A stretch of DNA of 7,091 nucleotides from contig JAHWKS010000277.1 of assembly GCA_019347795.1 (NCBI GenBank), positions 1 through 7,091 on the forward strand, given 5' to 3'. The position numbers and the translations under genes were made by a program. Shown here in pieces: positions 6,108 through 7,091 of this stretch. Numbering within the stretch: the first letter of the stretch is position 1; every line of letters starts with the position of its first letter. A model generated the notes under the pieces. The model was not told the DNA's origin. It saw only the letters and a program-made list of their open reading frames with translations, and did no database searches. Source of the DNA: Planctomycetota bacterium (GTDB lineage Bacteria; Planctomycetota; Planctomycetia; Pirellulales; Pirellulaceae).

Positions 6108-6140
6108 CGATCGCCGATAAACGCTTTATCCGGGCGATCG
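6108..6140. promoter_or_regulatory. Strong interrupted palindrome (hairpin or operator)
   Basis: CGATCGCC followed by GATAAA (6108-6121) pairs with TTTATC (6125-6130) and GGCGATCG (6133-6140). The loop is CGC, with two unpaired bases (CG, 6131-6132) on the right arm. This gives 14 base pairs. It lies about 250 bases upstream of the methyltransferase start and 184 bases upstream of the glgX-type start. It could be a dimeric regulator site or an RNA hairpin. No T-tract follows, so it is not an intrinsic terminator. Confidence 0.5.
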
Positions 6141-6168
6141 CGTGCGGCGTGCGAAGATGAAAAACACA

Positions 6169-6214
6169 CCGCAGGCGCGCCGCGTTCGCCAGGCGGCGCC
6201 GCAAGCGCGCCGCG
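6169..6214. repeat. Direct repeat of 16 bp at 30-base offset
   Basis: CCGCAGGCGCGCCGCG (6169-6184) recurs as CCGCAAGCGCGCCGCG (6199-6214), 15 of 16 bases identical, with an offset of exactly 30 bases. No coding role is supported, although the 30-base period gives a repeated PQARR in a short arginine-rich frame. Confidence 0.45.
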
Positions 6215-6225
6215 CCAGGTTTTTT
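6192..6225 (+). terminator. Weak terminator-like hairpin followed by T6
   Basis: GGCGGCGC (6192-6199) can pair with GCGC (6205-6208) and CGCC (6213-6216), with a four-base bulge. Three bases later there is a run of six T (6220-6225). No plus-strand gene upstream needs it, and the bulge weakens it. It could stop stray or leader transcription before the glgX-type gene. Confidence 0.2.
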
Positions 6226-6267
6226 GCCGAATTGCCGGGCCTTCGAAAGGCTCCGTTCGACATCGGG

Positions 6268-6276
6268 TGATATGCT
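6268..6276 (+). promoter_or_regulatory. Possible extended -10 element for the glgX-type gene
   Basis: TGATATGCT combines a TG dinucleotide with TATGCT (four of six matches to TATAAT), the extended -10 form. It lies 47 bases before the ATG at 6324. No good -35 is seen at normal spacing, so confidence is low. Confidence 0.25.
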
Positions 6277-6323
6277 TGGCTCGTTACCGGCCAGTTCACT
6301 CGGGTGGAGGAACGGATCCGCTT

Positions 6324-7091
<768 letters not shown>

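Larger units (their letters stand above)
5860..6323. other. Divergent intergenic region between methyltransferase and glgX-type gene
   Basis: The 464 bases hold no convincing gene. Long minus-strand frames cross the region but are arginine-, alanine- and proline-rich without motifs. The right half contains a strong interrupted palindrome (6108-6140), a 30-base-offset direct repeat (6169-6214), a hairpin plus T6 (6192-6225) and a possible extended -10 (6268-6276). I found no convincing promoter for the methyltransferase on the minus strand. Confidence 0.6.

Noticed and set aside
5860..6204. 115-residue N-terminal extension of the methyltransferase
   Set aside because: The extension is rich in R, A and P and has no motif; the known fold begins directly at the ATG at 5859.
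6157..6270. 37-codon plus-strand frame (MKNTPQARRVRQ...) ahead of the glgX-type gene
   Set aside because: Its arginine-rich composition follows from the GC-rich direct repeat, and no Shine-Dalgarno is present.

Overview
The window is GC-rich bacterial DNA that reads as a planctomycete (Pirellulales-like) chromosome. The main evidence is the C-terminus of a large DUF1553 protein at the left edge, a family greatly expanded in Planctomycetes. High GC at third codon positions, repeat-rich spacers and small hypothetical genes fit this. The assignment is inferred from gene content, not from a search.

Layout. Bases 1-527 (+) hold the end of a DUF1553 protein. It converges on a minus-strand block: prfA (release factor 1, 3114-2008), prmC (the methyltransferase that modifies the GGQ glutamine of release factors, 1898-1017) and a small DUF423 membrane protein (950-546). 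prfA and prmC are a functional pair, separated by 109 bases containing direct repeats and a perfect GC-rich palindrome. Upstream of prfA (3722-3163, minus) lie two small genes joined by a TAATG stop/start overlap. The first resembles the DUF5678 family. The second looks like the front part of a retropepsin-like aspartic protease, and its stop codon lies inside the TATAAT box that probably drives prfA.

Bases 3723-4114 contain no intact gene. Within them, an open frame with no good start (4098-3952, minus) has coding-like codon use and is probably a gene remnant. Next is a surface-glycan pair on the minus strand. A SAM-dependent methyltransferase (5859-5134) overlaps by ATGA a GtrB/DPM1-type, two-helix membrane glycosyltransferase (5137-4115). 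A 464-base divergent spacer (5860-6323) holds a strong interrupted palindrome and a 30-base-offset direct repeat. It separates this pair from a plus-strand glycogen-debranching enzyme of the GlgX/isoamylase type (6324 onward), which runs off the right edge before its catalytic residues.

Most of the window is ordinary chromosome: translation termination, glycan assembly and glycogen metabolism. I see no clear new defence or mobile system. The parts most worth a second look are the coupled small-gene pair upstream of prfA, the coding remnant after the glycosyltransferase, and the structured spacers.
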